From Sphingobacterium puteale (GTDB taxonomy: Bacteria; Bacteroidota; Bacteroidia; Sphingobacteriales; Sphingobacteriaceae): a stretch of DNA of 64,000 nucleotides. The stretch is from the NCBI RefSeq assembly GCF_003627955.1, contig NZ_RBWS01000018.1, forward strand, positions 102,520 through 166,519, given 5' to 3'. Positions within the stretch are counted from its first letter, which is position 1; each line of letters begins with the position of its first letter. A program made the translations under genes and the position numbers. Below the pieces are notes generated by a model. That model was not told the DNA's origin, ran no database searches, and was given only the letters and a program-made list of their open reading frames with translations. Shown one piece after another: positions 47,148 through 53,437 of this stretch.

Positions 47148-47480
47148 ATGAAACTTTTTCAATATATAGACCGGATTAATTTGTTGGACAAGTTGATCCG
47201 GCAGAGAAGGACGGGGACACAATCGGAACTAGCGGTCCGTCTCGGACTTTCTGTGTCACGATTGGCCCGTATTATTGAATATCTCAAGGATATAGGTGCT
47301 CCAATTGCTTTTGATAGATCGCTTAATACGTATTATTATGAAAAAGAATATTCAATACAAATCAAGGTAGAGGTTCAACAGGAAAATATCCATTTGTTAG
47401 ATTTAAATCAAATGAGGCAAGCAAATGCAGGAGGTAATTTTATTTCGAATTATATGTTGAATGCTTTTTTTGTGCATTGA
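47148..47480 (+). CDS. Small winged-helix DNA-binding protein (HTH_11-like)
   Basis: This 110-residue protein begins 6 nt after the channel gene and is probably translated with it. Residues about 8-66 (LLDKLIRQRRTGTQSELAVR, LGLSVSRLARIIEYLKDIGA, PIAFDRSLNTYYYEKE) match the DNA-binding head of WYL/HTH_11 regulators, including the beta-hairpin wing. No WYL or other sensor domain follows, only about 40 residues ending NYMLNAFFVH. It is a second candidate for the operator-binding protein, or a regulator of the peptide genes 90 nt downstream. The family call is by motif appearance. Confidence 0.75.
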   Translation: MKLFQYIDRINLLDKLIRQRRTGTQSELAVRLGLSVSRLARIIEYLKDIGAPIAFDRSLNTYYYEKEYSIQIKVEVQQENIHLLDLNQMRQANAGGNFISNYMLNAFFVH

Positions 47481-47570
47481 GTGAAAGTAATTTAGTAGTA
47501 TTAAATAACAAAGCAGGAATCCGAAAATGCTAAGAATAGAGTAGGAGCTAATTTTTTATAAATCAAACAA

Positions 47571-47696
47571 ATGAATAATCTAAATTTAGAAACATTGACT
47601 GAGCAAGAATTAGTATCAGTCGAAGGTGGAGGTAAAATTGGTGACGCTATGAGAGCTGCAGGTGAATTATTAATATTCCTTTCTAATTATTTTTAA
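47571..47696 (+). CDS. Double-glycine-leader secreted peptide 2
   Basis: This 41-residue precursor has a 20-residue leader (LTEQELVSVEGG at its end) and a 21-residue core starting GKIGDAMRAA and ending LSNYF. Thirteen of 21 core residues are identical to peptide 3. Glycine spacing and the hydrophobic C-terminal half suggest a membrane-active helix. It is encoded 91 nt after the winged-helix gene without a visible promoter, so it may be read from P2 or a weak local start. The pairing of two similar cores recalls two-peptide class II bacteriocins, but both are much shorter than the usual members. Confidence 0.82.
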   Translation: MNNLNLETLTEQELVSVEGGGKIGDAMRAAGELLIFLSNYF

Positions 47697-47712
47697 CAAT
47701 AAATATATCAAT

Positions 47713-47853
47713 ATGAAAAATTTTGATTTAAATTGCACGAATCTTGAGCCTTTGAATGTTAAGGAATTAACGGAAATTGAGGGTGGAGGTAAAATAGGTG
47801 TTATTATGCGTACTGTTGGAGAGATTTTAGTTTCCTTGTCAGTATATTTTTAG
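47713..47853 (+). CDS. Double-glycine-leader secreted peptide 3
   Basis: This 46-residue precursor has a 25-residue leader (LEPLNVKELTEIEGG at its end) and a 21-residue core starting GKIGVIMRTV and ending LSVYF. It starts 16 nt after the stop of peptide 2 and is followed six bases later by an intrinsic terminator. The conserved residues with peptide 2 are GKIG, MR, GE, L, LS and the terminal YF. The leader is the longest of the three and contains a Cys at residue 8. The export route is presumably the C39 transporter of the same locus. Confidence 0.82.
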   Translation: MKNFDLNCTNLEPLNVKELTEIEGGGKIGVIMRTVGEILVSLSVYF

Positions 47854-47858
47854 ATTTC

Positions 47859-47900
47859 AATAAGCCTTAACATAGTTTTTCTAATGTTAGGGCTTATTTT
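47859..47900 (+). terminator. Intrinsic terminator after the peptide genes
   Basis: A 15-bp stem AATAAGCCTTAACAT / ATGTTAGGGCTTATT with one G-T pair and a 10-base loop ends in T-runs. It starts six bases after peptide 3. The ATG at 47884 falls inside its 3' arm, which argues against that ATG as a start codon. Confidence 0.85.
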
Positions 47901-47943
47901 CTCGCTTTTAGGGTGGGGTAAATTGACTTTTTATATTGTATTT

Positions 47944-48417
47944 ATGAAGGATATATTTCCGGTAATAAGCATCCCTAAGAAAAAAAACTTATTTTTTCTA
48001 TTTATATTTTTTTTGATCGAAGAAATTACAAATTGGGGGGCATATTACCTTTTTGATCTTTTTTCACCGGGGTTTGCTAATATTGAGGAATACCATAAAC
48101 AAGGATTAGTATTTACCTTTGTTCTATTGGTAGTTGTGGCTCCGATTTTGGAAACCTTTTTTGCCCAATTTTTTATATTGGAAGTCATGCGTAAATTAAA
48201 AGTTTCCGCCTCAATTAGTGTTGTTATTGCTGCTGTTATTTTCGGTTTATTTCATTATTATAATATTTGGTATATTCTGGCAACTATTATCTCAGGATTT
48301 GTATTTGCCTATTACTACATGGCATTAAGGCAGCAGGGAAGATGGAACAAAATTTTATTGGTGATTGCACTACATGCCATGGCCAATATAGTTGCTTTTT
48401 TTAGTACTTATTATTAA
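47944..48417 (+). CDS. CPBP-family (CAAX protease-like) membrane protein, ETxxxQ variant
   Basis: I start this 157-residue protein at the ATG at 47944, because the in-frame ATG at 47884 lies in the terminator hairpin. It has about five membrane helices. CPBP motifs are present in order: ETFFAQ where EExxxR is classical, FGLFH (FxxxH) and HAMAN (HxxxN). The first motif keeps one Glu but has Thr and Gln in place of Glu and Arg, so activity is uncertain. In Gram-positive class II bacteriocin clusters CPBP proteins act as immunity proteins, and this position directly after the peptides suggests the same. A piece of a second copy survives at 50085-50121. Confidence 0.82.
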   Translation: MKDIFPVISIPKKKNLFFLFIFFLIEEITNWGAYYLFDLFSPGFANIEEYHKQGLVFTFVLLVVVAPILETFFAQFFILEVMRKLKVSASISVVIAAVIFGLFHYYNIWYILATIISGFVFAYYYMALRQQGRWNKILLVIALHAMANIVAFFSTYY

Positions 48418-48549
48418 TGCCGATTATTTAGACAATATGCTCGTCATGCATGAGAAACGAGTAGGGTTGTCACTTTATATTTTATAGGTTTAGCGAGAAA
48501 TGAGGTTGTAGTTTTGAGGGATAATAGCTTGATGTTAAATTGAAAATTT
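48418..48549. promoter_or_regulatory. Gap with a degenerate operator half-site
   Basis: The sequence ATGAGGTTGTAG (48507-48518) matches the right half of the shared operator, but the left half is absent. No -7 box stands at the 23-nt distance. It is a weak candidate for control of the DUF3267-like gene. Confidence 0.3.
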
Positions 48550-49140
48550 ATGAATGTATTTGAAAACTATCCCGGATATGTAGTAGAATCCCGACTAATT
48601 AATCTGTATAAAGCGAATATAGTAGGCTTTTTGTTTTTTGCCGTTTTTATCCTATTGTATGGACTACCTTTTTATTTATTATGGGATATAAAGGAAAGTT
48701 TTTCTCTGATGAAAGACAATATATCCAATAAAGCTTCAAATGCGTGGTGGATATATGGTCTTGTGGTTGTTGCTGGAGTTATTATTCATGAATTGATTCA
48801 TGGTATCGTATTTGCGTTCTTCGCAAAATATGGTTTCAAGTCGATAAAGTTTGGCATTTTATGGAAGATGGTCACACCATATGCTCATTGTAAGGAACCA
48901 TTGCCGGTTAGAGCTTATATGCTAGCTGTCATTATGCCTTTTATCATAGTTGGCCTGTTACCGGGGATTTATTCAATTATTATAGGGAGTTTACCGCTTT
49001 TAATTTTCGCGATTTTGTTCTCAGGTGCTGCAGCTGGTGATTTCATGATTTTGAATTTAATCTATAAGGAGGACAAAGCTAATCTCGTACTTGACCATCC
49101 TACAGAGGGTGGATGTTTTGTTTTGAAAAAGATTACGTAA
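48550..49140 (+). CDS. DUF3267-like membrane metalloprotease-like protein (HExxH)
   Basis: This 196-residue membrane protein has four or five helices. A zincin motif HELIH (80-84) lies at the end of a membrane helix, and an Asp in AAAGDFMILNLI near residue 165 could be the third ligand, as in DUF3267/site-2-protease-like proteins. It is encoded between the two CPBP genes on the same strand and has no recognisable strong promoter. It might take part in peptide processing, resistance or regulated intramembrane cleavage; no substrate is known for the family to my knowledge. Confidence 0.8.
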   Translation: MNVFENYPGYVVESRLINLYKANIVGFLFFAVFILLYGLPFYLLWDIKESFSLMKDNISNKASNAWWIYGLVVVAGVIIHELIHGIVFAFFAKYGFKSIKFGILWKMVTPYAHCKEPLPVRAYMLAVIMPFIIVGLLPGIYSIIIGSLPLLIFAILFSGAAAGDFMILNLIYKEDKANLVLDHPTEGGCFVLKKIT

Positions 49141-49330
49141 TTAACGCATTTATGATAAGTGGATATCCAATCTGAGAGTCTAGCCTAAATACTTGTGTAA
49201 CTAGTTCTTAACTTCCTTCTCATTCCTTTAGTCTATCTGTCGTAATAAGAGGTCCTTTAATTTTATTCATCACTTACCTGATAAGCTGTTTTACGACTAT
49301 CTTGTCTATAAGAGAAATTTATTACAAAAT
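49141..49330. other. AT-rich intergenic stretch without a recognised gene
   Basis: The sequence holds no frame longer than a few codons with family features and no clear terminator. It precedes operator-promoter P3. Confidence 0.4.
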
Positions 49331-49373
49331 AACCACAGGTTGTAGTGCAAATTTATACTATTGTCTATTTTTG
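49331..49373 (+). promoter_or_regulatory. Operator-promoter P3 (second CPBP gene)
   Basis: The operator AACCACAGGTT (49331-49341) is followed by GTAGT. Its TTG (49340-49342) is 23 nt from TATTTTTG (49366-49373), 26 nt before the CPBP ATG. Confidence 0.78.
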
Positions 49374-49399
49374 CCATAGTAACTAAAATCTAAATCATC

Positions 49400-50068
49400 A
49401 TGTTAACAAAGGATAAAATAAAAGCCATTGGATATTCTTATCTTCTATTTATCGGAATTGGACTTGTGCTGACAGTGATTATTAGATCTATAGATGCATT
49501 TGTAGTCGTCGATTATTATAAGATCCCGAGCTTATTAAATCATGACGTTTTAAAGGCTATCAGGGTGCTGACACATGATAATAGCTTTTATATTATGTTT
49601 TTAGCTGCTTTTTTTGTGCCGACAGTTGAAGAAACAATATTTCGACTTTGGTTGTCTTTTAATCCAAGGCATATAGCAATATCTTTTTCTGCTATTTTGA
49701 CCTGTCTGACTTTCAGGCTTAAGGACTTATTTCACGTAAATTTGAAGGCTGTAACTATCATCTTATTTTTTATAATTATCAGCCTACTAGTTTATCGAGT
49801 TCTGAGAGATAAGCATCCGAAACAGTATCTTGATAGGTTTATTCCTATTAGAGTTGTGGGTTCAATAAGCGCTATTTCATTTGGACTTGTACATATCACA
49901 AACTTTGCGCCTATCAACACGACTATTTGGTTTCTCTATCCAATATATGTGCTTCCTCAGGTAGTTTTAGGGTATTTAATAGTTTTTCTAAGATTAAAAC
50001 ATGGTTTTATCTATGGATTGGGCTTACATATATTGGTGAACTTTATAGCCGTTCTCATGAAAATATAA
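49400..50068 (+). CDS. CPBP-family intramembrane metalloprotease with intact motifs
   Basis: This 222-residue protein has about seven membrane helices. All three CPBP motifs are canonical: EETIFR (77-82), FGLVH (161-165) and HILVN (210-214). It therefore looks catalytically competent, unlike the variant protein at 47944. It is read from P3. In bacteriocin loci such proteins protect the producer, and in other settings they cleave prenylated or leader-bearing peptides. The downstream secreted-protein gene begins 83 nt after its stop and is probably on the same transcript. Confidence 0.88.
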   Translation: MLTKDKIKAIGYSYLLFIGIGLVLTVIIRSIDAFVVVDYYKIPSLLNHDVLKAIRVLTHDNSFYIMFLAAFFVPTVEETIFRLWLSFNPRHIAISFSAILTCLTFRLKDLFHVNLKAVTIILFFIIISLLVYRVLRDKHPKQYLDRFIPIRVVGSISAISFGLVHITNFAPINTTIWFLYPIYVLPQVVLGYLIVFLRLKHGFIYGLGLHILVNFIAVLMKI

Positions 50069-50084
50069 TAATAGGAATAATGAG

Positions 50085-50121
50085 TTGCACTACAAGGCAT
50101 GGCCAATATAGTAGCTTCTTT
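50085..50121 (+). pseudogene. Remnant of a CPBP gene 3' end
   Basis: This 37-nt stretch matches 33 of 37 bases of 48365-48401, the part of the variant CPBP gene that encodes its HAMAN motif and tail. In the matching frame it reads ALQGMANIVASL followed by a stop; the catalytic-type His has become Gln. It lies between the intact CPBP gene and the next gene and is not in frame with either. It is best explained as the trace of a lost third CPBP gene or of an unequal recombination between copies. Confidence 0.65.
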
Positions 50122-50151
50122 GTAGGTTGGCTTAAGGGATATTTAACGTAT

Positions 50152-51258
50152 ATGAAACTAAAATTTACATTTATTCTGATCTGTTTGTTTGCCGGGCTAT
50201 TATGCAAAGCTCAGATACAGTTTATAGATGAGCAGAACAAATTGCCCATCCCGTCGGTAAATGTCTATGATGGAACAGGTGGGTTAATTGGATTTACGAA
50301 TAAAAATGGTGTTGTTCGATTTCTGGATAATGGAGTAAAGAAACAGAAGCTACCATTAGCAGTTACAGTGCAACATATATCGTATGAGACCAAATCCATT
50401 TCATTAGCATCATTGGATGGTAAGCAGATGTACTCGCTTGCACCAAGACCTCTTGTCCTAAATGAGGTTGCTGTTAATACAAAAGCAAAGGAGGTCGTAG
50501 TATTGAAAGGGTATTTTCGTTCTTTAGAAACATTCAATCATCAACATAAGTATTTTGCGGACGGAATCGTCGAGTTTTTCATTCCTTTGAAAAAAGGCAA
50601 AACTAAATATAGAATGGTTGATTATCGTGTTTTTATAGATTCCACAGTCGTCAAGGATTATAATGCAAAAATGGGGCCTTTCTTTCAAATTCCTAGGTTT
50701 ACGGAAATAGATAGTAGGAAATTAGCGGATAGATTGAATGATCTCGTTAAGGAAAACGATAGGTCGAACCGTATTCGCTTGTTGAAAAAAGGGAATGAGG
50801 TTGGGTACCTGACGACAGATGCTGATCGAAGTAATGTTCAATTGTATTTGGATAAGGTGTTGCCAGATACTGTTGTGAATGAAAAACTTTTTAGTCTCGA
50901 GGCGAAGACGTTTCATGAGGTTACAATCGAAAATTATAATGCAACAGAATTAAACAGCATTACACCTTTCAATTTAACAGCTCTTTACCAAAATATTGTT
51001 GCGTCTCTGAAACGAAAAAAGGAATATGGCCATATCCCTTGTGAGATGCTTAATGAACTTTATATCATGGAGAGTAGGTATATAACGGAAGAGGAATATA
51101 AATCCAATCAAAAGGGTTTGATGAAGAGTATTTACACAACGCCCCAAAAAAGCAATTATAAGACACGATTTTGGGAAAAGTTGGAAGATTATCATATTCC
51201 TGTGATCAATGACGGCTTAGCAAAACAACTTGGTGAAGGCCTCCAATTGATTCATTGA
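50152..51258 (+). CDS. Secreted protein with N-terminal carboxypeptidase-regulatory-like domain, paralogue A
   Basis: The product is 368 residues from the ATG at 50152, giving MKLKFTFILICLFAGLLCKAQ, a signal peptide. Upstream in-frame codons run through the CPBP remnant and lack homology, so I exclude them. After the signal peptide, IQFIDEQNKLPIPSVNVYDGTGGLIG-like sequence (split: IQFIDEQNKLPIPSVNVY, then DGTGGLIGFTNKNGVVRF) has the beta-sandwich pattern of CarboxypepD_reg/DUF4480-type domains. The rest (about 100-368) is shared only with the protein at 51507: VLKGYFRxL, YFxDGxVxxxIPLKxxK, ITEEEYKSNQKGLMKSIYTT. It is likely periplasmic or surface-attached. Function unknown. Confidence 0.82.
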   Translation: MKLKFTFILICLFAGLLCKAQIQFIDEQNKLPIPSVNVYDGTGGLIGFTNKNGVVRFLDNGVKKQKLPLAVTVQHISYETKSISLASLDGKQMYSLAPRPLVLNEVAVNTKAKEVVVLKGYFRSLETFNHQHKYFADGIVEFFIPLKKGKTKYRMVDYRVFIDSTVVKDYNAKMGPFFQIPRFTEIDSRKLADRLNDLVKENDRSNRIRLLKKGNEVGYLTTDADRSNVQLYLDKVLPDTVVNEKLFSLEAKTFHEVTIENYNATELNSITPFNLTALYQNIVASLKRKKEYGHIPCEMLNELYIMESRYITEEEYKSNQKGLMKSIYTTPQKSNYKTRFWEKLEDYHIPVINDGLAKQLGEGLQLIH

Positions 51259-51284
51259 TATCTAGCAATAATTTGTCGCTATAT

Positions 51285-51327
51285 AACCACAGGTTGTGGT
51301 ACGACCATATCATAATGTCTATTTTTG
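51285..51327 (+). promoter_or_regulatory. Operator-promoter P4 (small membrane peptide and paralogue B)
   Basis: The operator AACCACAGGTT (51285-51295) is extended by GTGGT. Its TTG (51294-51296) is 23 nt from TATTTTTG (51320-51327), 25 nt before the ATG at 51353. Confidence 0.78.
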
Positions 51328-51352
51328 GGACAGTAGTTAAATCTAAATAATT

Positions 51353-51484
51353 ATGGAAATTAGGAAACTTTTAAAATTTGTAGCAATAGTGGCGGTGCTC
51401 GCTTTTATCGTTTACACGATCATGAATGGTAGTGCCTTAATTGAAGCATTTAATGAGGGGTATAATAGGACCAGAAATAAATAA
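51353..51484 (+). CDS. Small single-span membrane peptide, 43 residues
   Basis: The frame starts with an ATG 25 nt after promoter P4 and encodes MEIRKLLKFVAIVAVLAFIV, then YTIMNGSALIEAFNEGYNRT and a basic end. One hydrophobic helix spans about residues 8-24, with a positive N-terminus and a polar C-terminal half, so the tail should face outward. There is no double-glycine motif. Its position as first gene behind the shared operator and 22 nt before paralogue B supports it as real. Small single-span peptides are known as bacteriocin immunity or regulatory factors; that role is a guess here. Confidence 0.65.
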   Translation: MEIRKLLKFVAIVAVLAFIVYTIMNGSALIEAFNEGYNRTRNK

Positions 51485-51506
51485 ACGGCAAATTAAAAGG
51501 ACTGAA

Positions 51507-52619
51507 ATGAAATATGAAATAAGAATAGGATATATTATCTGGATATTAACGATGATTTCTTTTTTGACGAATGCACAAATTAAAGTCATTGATAGTCTAA
51601 CGCAGGAAGCTCTAAGTGGCGTCAATCTGTATGCGGATAACGGTAGCTTACTTGGTGCAACAAATATAGTTGGAGAAGTTGTGTTGGATTCGTTGAAACA
51701 GGAAAAGACCGTTAATCTAACTTTTCAACATGTTGCCTATAGTAGTTTGATGGTACCTTTTTCGGAAGTAAAGACAATGGGCAAGATCAAAATGGTTCCC
51801 CGATCAATTAAGATTGATGAAGTGGCTATAGGCGATCGGAGCAAGGCTGACTATGTTGTCTTAAAAGGGTATTTTCGGAACCTTGCTTTACTTAATAATA
51901 AGATGGGATATTTTGTCGATGGCGTAATATCGTATTATATTCCACTAAAAAATAAAAAAGAAAAGGTTCGGTTTATTTTGAAGGAGTACCGGATTTTTGA
52001 AAATAAAGGTGCTACGCAGGACCTCGCTGATAAGATGGGAACCTTTTTTTTCTATAATCCGAGTCTGATCAATCTTAAAAGCACTTCGATCGCTTATCAG
52101 TTGCCGAAAGGATTTCGGTTGGGGGAGGATAAAGGTCGGCGGTTTATAAAACAGGGGAGTACAAACATGGGCTTTGTACAAGTTTCCAACGAGAGGGGAG
52201 GACAGGTGTATCTTAATCGGGTAGCGCCGGGTACCTCAATTGACCGAAAGATATTTAAAATACAGGGGCGTCAGCATAGTGGCGTAACGATAGAAACGTA
52301 TGCAAATGTAACTCCGGATAATTTAGCAATGGATCATCTGGTCAGTGTGGTCAGGTCATCTGTCGGTGGCGTTAAAAAAAAGAGCCAAGCTGAATATATG
52401 CCGATAGAAACATATGATGAGTTTTATGTGCTTGAAAAGGAATATATAGCAGCAGCTGAGTTTGCTAAATACAAAAAGCAATTTGCAAAAAGTATATTTC
52501 TGAAAGAAAGCAGTAATTATAGGAGCACATATTGGAATGATCTCGATAGGTACGGAATCCCCGCTTTGCCTAAAGGAATTAAAGATCAATTGGGAAATAT
52601 TTTAAAAATTAAAGAGTAG
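51507..52619 (+). CDS. Secreted protein with N-terminal carboxypeptidase-regulatory-like domain, paralogue B
   Basis: The product is 370 residues from the ATG at 51507, giving MKYEIRIGYIIWILTMISFL and TNAQ as signal peptide. An upstream in-frame ATG at 51441 overlaps the small membrane-peptide gene and is unlikely. It aligns end to end with paralogue A: IKVIDSLTQEALSGVNLYAD, VVLKGYFRNLALLNNKMGYF, DGVISYYIPLKNKKEKVRF and the terminal WNDLDRYGIPALPKG pattern. The pair, each read from a copy of the same operator, suggests duplication of an operon unit. The function is not recognised; it may be a surface or periplasmic factor for the peptides. Confidence 0.82.
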   Translation: MKYEIRIGYIIWILTMISFLTNAQIKVIDSLTQEALSGVNLYADNGSLLGATNIVGEVVLDSLKQEKTVNLTFQHVAYSSLMVPFSEVKTMGKIKMVPRSIKIDEVAIGDRSKADYVVLKGYFRNLALLNNKMGYFVDGVISYYIPLKNKKEKVRFILKEYRIFENKGATQDLADKMGTFFFYNPSLINLKSTSIAYQLPKGFRLGEDKGRRFIKQGSTNMGFVQVSNERGGQVYLNRVAPGTSIDRKIFKIQGRQHSGVTIETYANVTPDNLAMDHLVSVVRSSVGGVKKKSQAEYMPIETYDEFYVLEKEYIAAAEFAKYKKQFAKSIFLKESSNYRSTYWNDLDRYGIPALPKGIKDQLGNILKIKE

Positions 52620-52844
52620 CCTTATCGGGGGGTACCGTTGAATTAGTAGAAATTTGAAACCGAGCCCGATAAATACATGCTATATGTTTTGGTTACTATC
52701 GTTTTTTTATTGTATTGGTAAGTAATTTTGAGGCTTTTATGCTAGGTGTGAATAGAGAGGTCGGTGATATATTTGAAAAATAAACGAATGGATGCCAGCT
52801 TTTTAAAAAAAGTATAATTTCCTGAAAAATTAAAAGTTAGATCC
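52620..52844. other. Right junction of the accessory locus
   Basis: The AT-rich stretch has no coding frame with recognisable features and no strong terminator for the upstream gene. I see no direct repeat shared with the left junction by eye. It ends at the rplK promoter. Confidence 0.4.
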
Positions 52845-52875
52845 TTGCAGGAACCAAATCTTCTTATTAACTTTG
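52845..52875 (+). promoter_or_regulatory. Promoter of rplK-rplA-rplJ-rplL-rpoB-rpoC
   Basis: TTG (52845-52847), a 20-nt spacer and TAACTTTG (52868-52875) form a textbook Bacteroidota promoter. A 96-nt leader follows. It contains a CACC / GGTG hairpin and the direct repeat TGTTACGT (52890 and 52911), which might be a ribosomal-protein binding region. Confidence 0.8.
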
Positions 52876-52971
52876 CACCTCGGTTGGGGTGTTACGTCCC
52901 GATCGATGAATGTTACGTTATTTGCTTCCAACTTACTAACAGACATTTAACAAAATTAAATTCAAAACAAA

Positions 52972-53415
52972 ATGGCAAAAGAAGTCAGTGCGTTAGTAAA
53001 ATTACAAGTTAAGGGCGGAGCTGCGAATCCTTCACCTCCAGTAGGACCTGCATTAGGTGCTAAAGGTGTGAATATCATGGATTTCTGTAAACAGTTTAAC
53101 GCTCGTACGCAAGACAAACCAGGTCAAGTATTGCCTGTTGTCATTACAGTTTACGCGGATAAGTCATTTGATTTTATCATCAAGACTCCACCAGTAGCAG
53201 TTCAGTTAAAAGATGCTGCTAAATTAAAAAGTGGGTCTGGCGAGCCTAACCGTAAAAAAGTTGCGGCTATCACTTGGGAACAAGTTGAGACAATCGCTAA
53301 AGATAAAATGCCTGATTTAAATGCATTTACTGTAGAGGCTGCTATGAGAATGGTAGCTGGTACAGCACGTAGTATGGGTATTACTGTATCAGGTAATGCC
53401 CCTTGGAACAATTAA
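52972..53415 (+). CDS. rplK: Ribosomal protein L11
   Basis: This 147-residue protein of the GTPase-associated centre contains the N-terminal proline-rich stretch NPSPPVGPALGAKGVNIMDF and the C-terminal rRNA-binding domain ending VEAAMRMVAGTARSMGITVSG. It has normal length. It is first in the ribosomal/RNA polymerase operon, behind its own promoter because nusG is 12 kb away. Codon use is strongly biased. Confidence 0.98.
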   Translation: MAKEVSALVKLQVKGGAANPSPPVGPALGAKGVNIMDFCKQFNARTQDKPGQVLPVVITVYADKSFDFIIKTPPVAVQLKDAAKLKSGSGEPNRKKVAAITWEQVETIAKDKMPDLNAFTVEAAMRMVAGTARSMGITVSGNAPWNN

Positions 53416-53437
53416 TTAAGAAATCAATTTAAGAAAA

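Larger units (their letters stand above)
41110..52619. other. Accessory peptide-export/immunity locus between nusG and rplK
   Basis: The region contains about sixteen genes, three of them double-glycine peptides, with a full C39-type exporter, two small regulators, four membrane proteases or protease-like proteins and two paralogous secreted proteins. Four promoters carry the same operator. It interrupts the near-universal nusG-rplK adjacency and is AT-rich from about 47500 on. No mobility gene or tRNA-borne attachment site is visible inside it. The reading as one functional system is inference from shared operators and gene content. Confidence 0.75.

Noticed and set aside
48438..48488. Mini-frame ending VGLSLYIL, faintly like the tail of peptides 2 and 3
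   Set aside because: No double-glycine leader, and the nucleotide match to peptide 3 is poor; most likely chance.
49927..50151. Upstream extension of secreted paralogue A
   Set aside because: It overlaps the CPBP gene in another frame and runs through the CPBP remnant; the signal peptide begins at 50152.
40889..52844. Transposon, prophage or integrative-element borders around the accessory locus
   Set aside because: No integrase, transposase, terminal inverted repeats or duplicated target site could be seen; the mechanism of insertion remains open.
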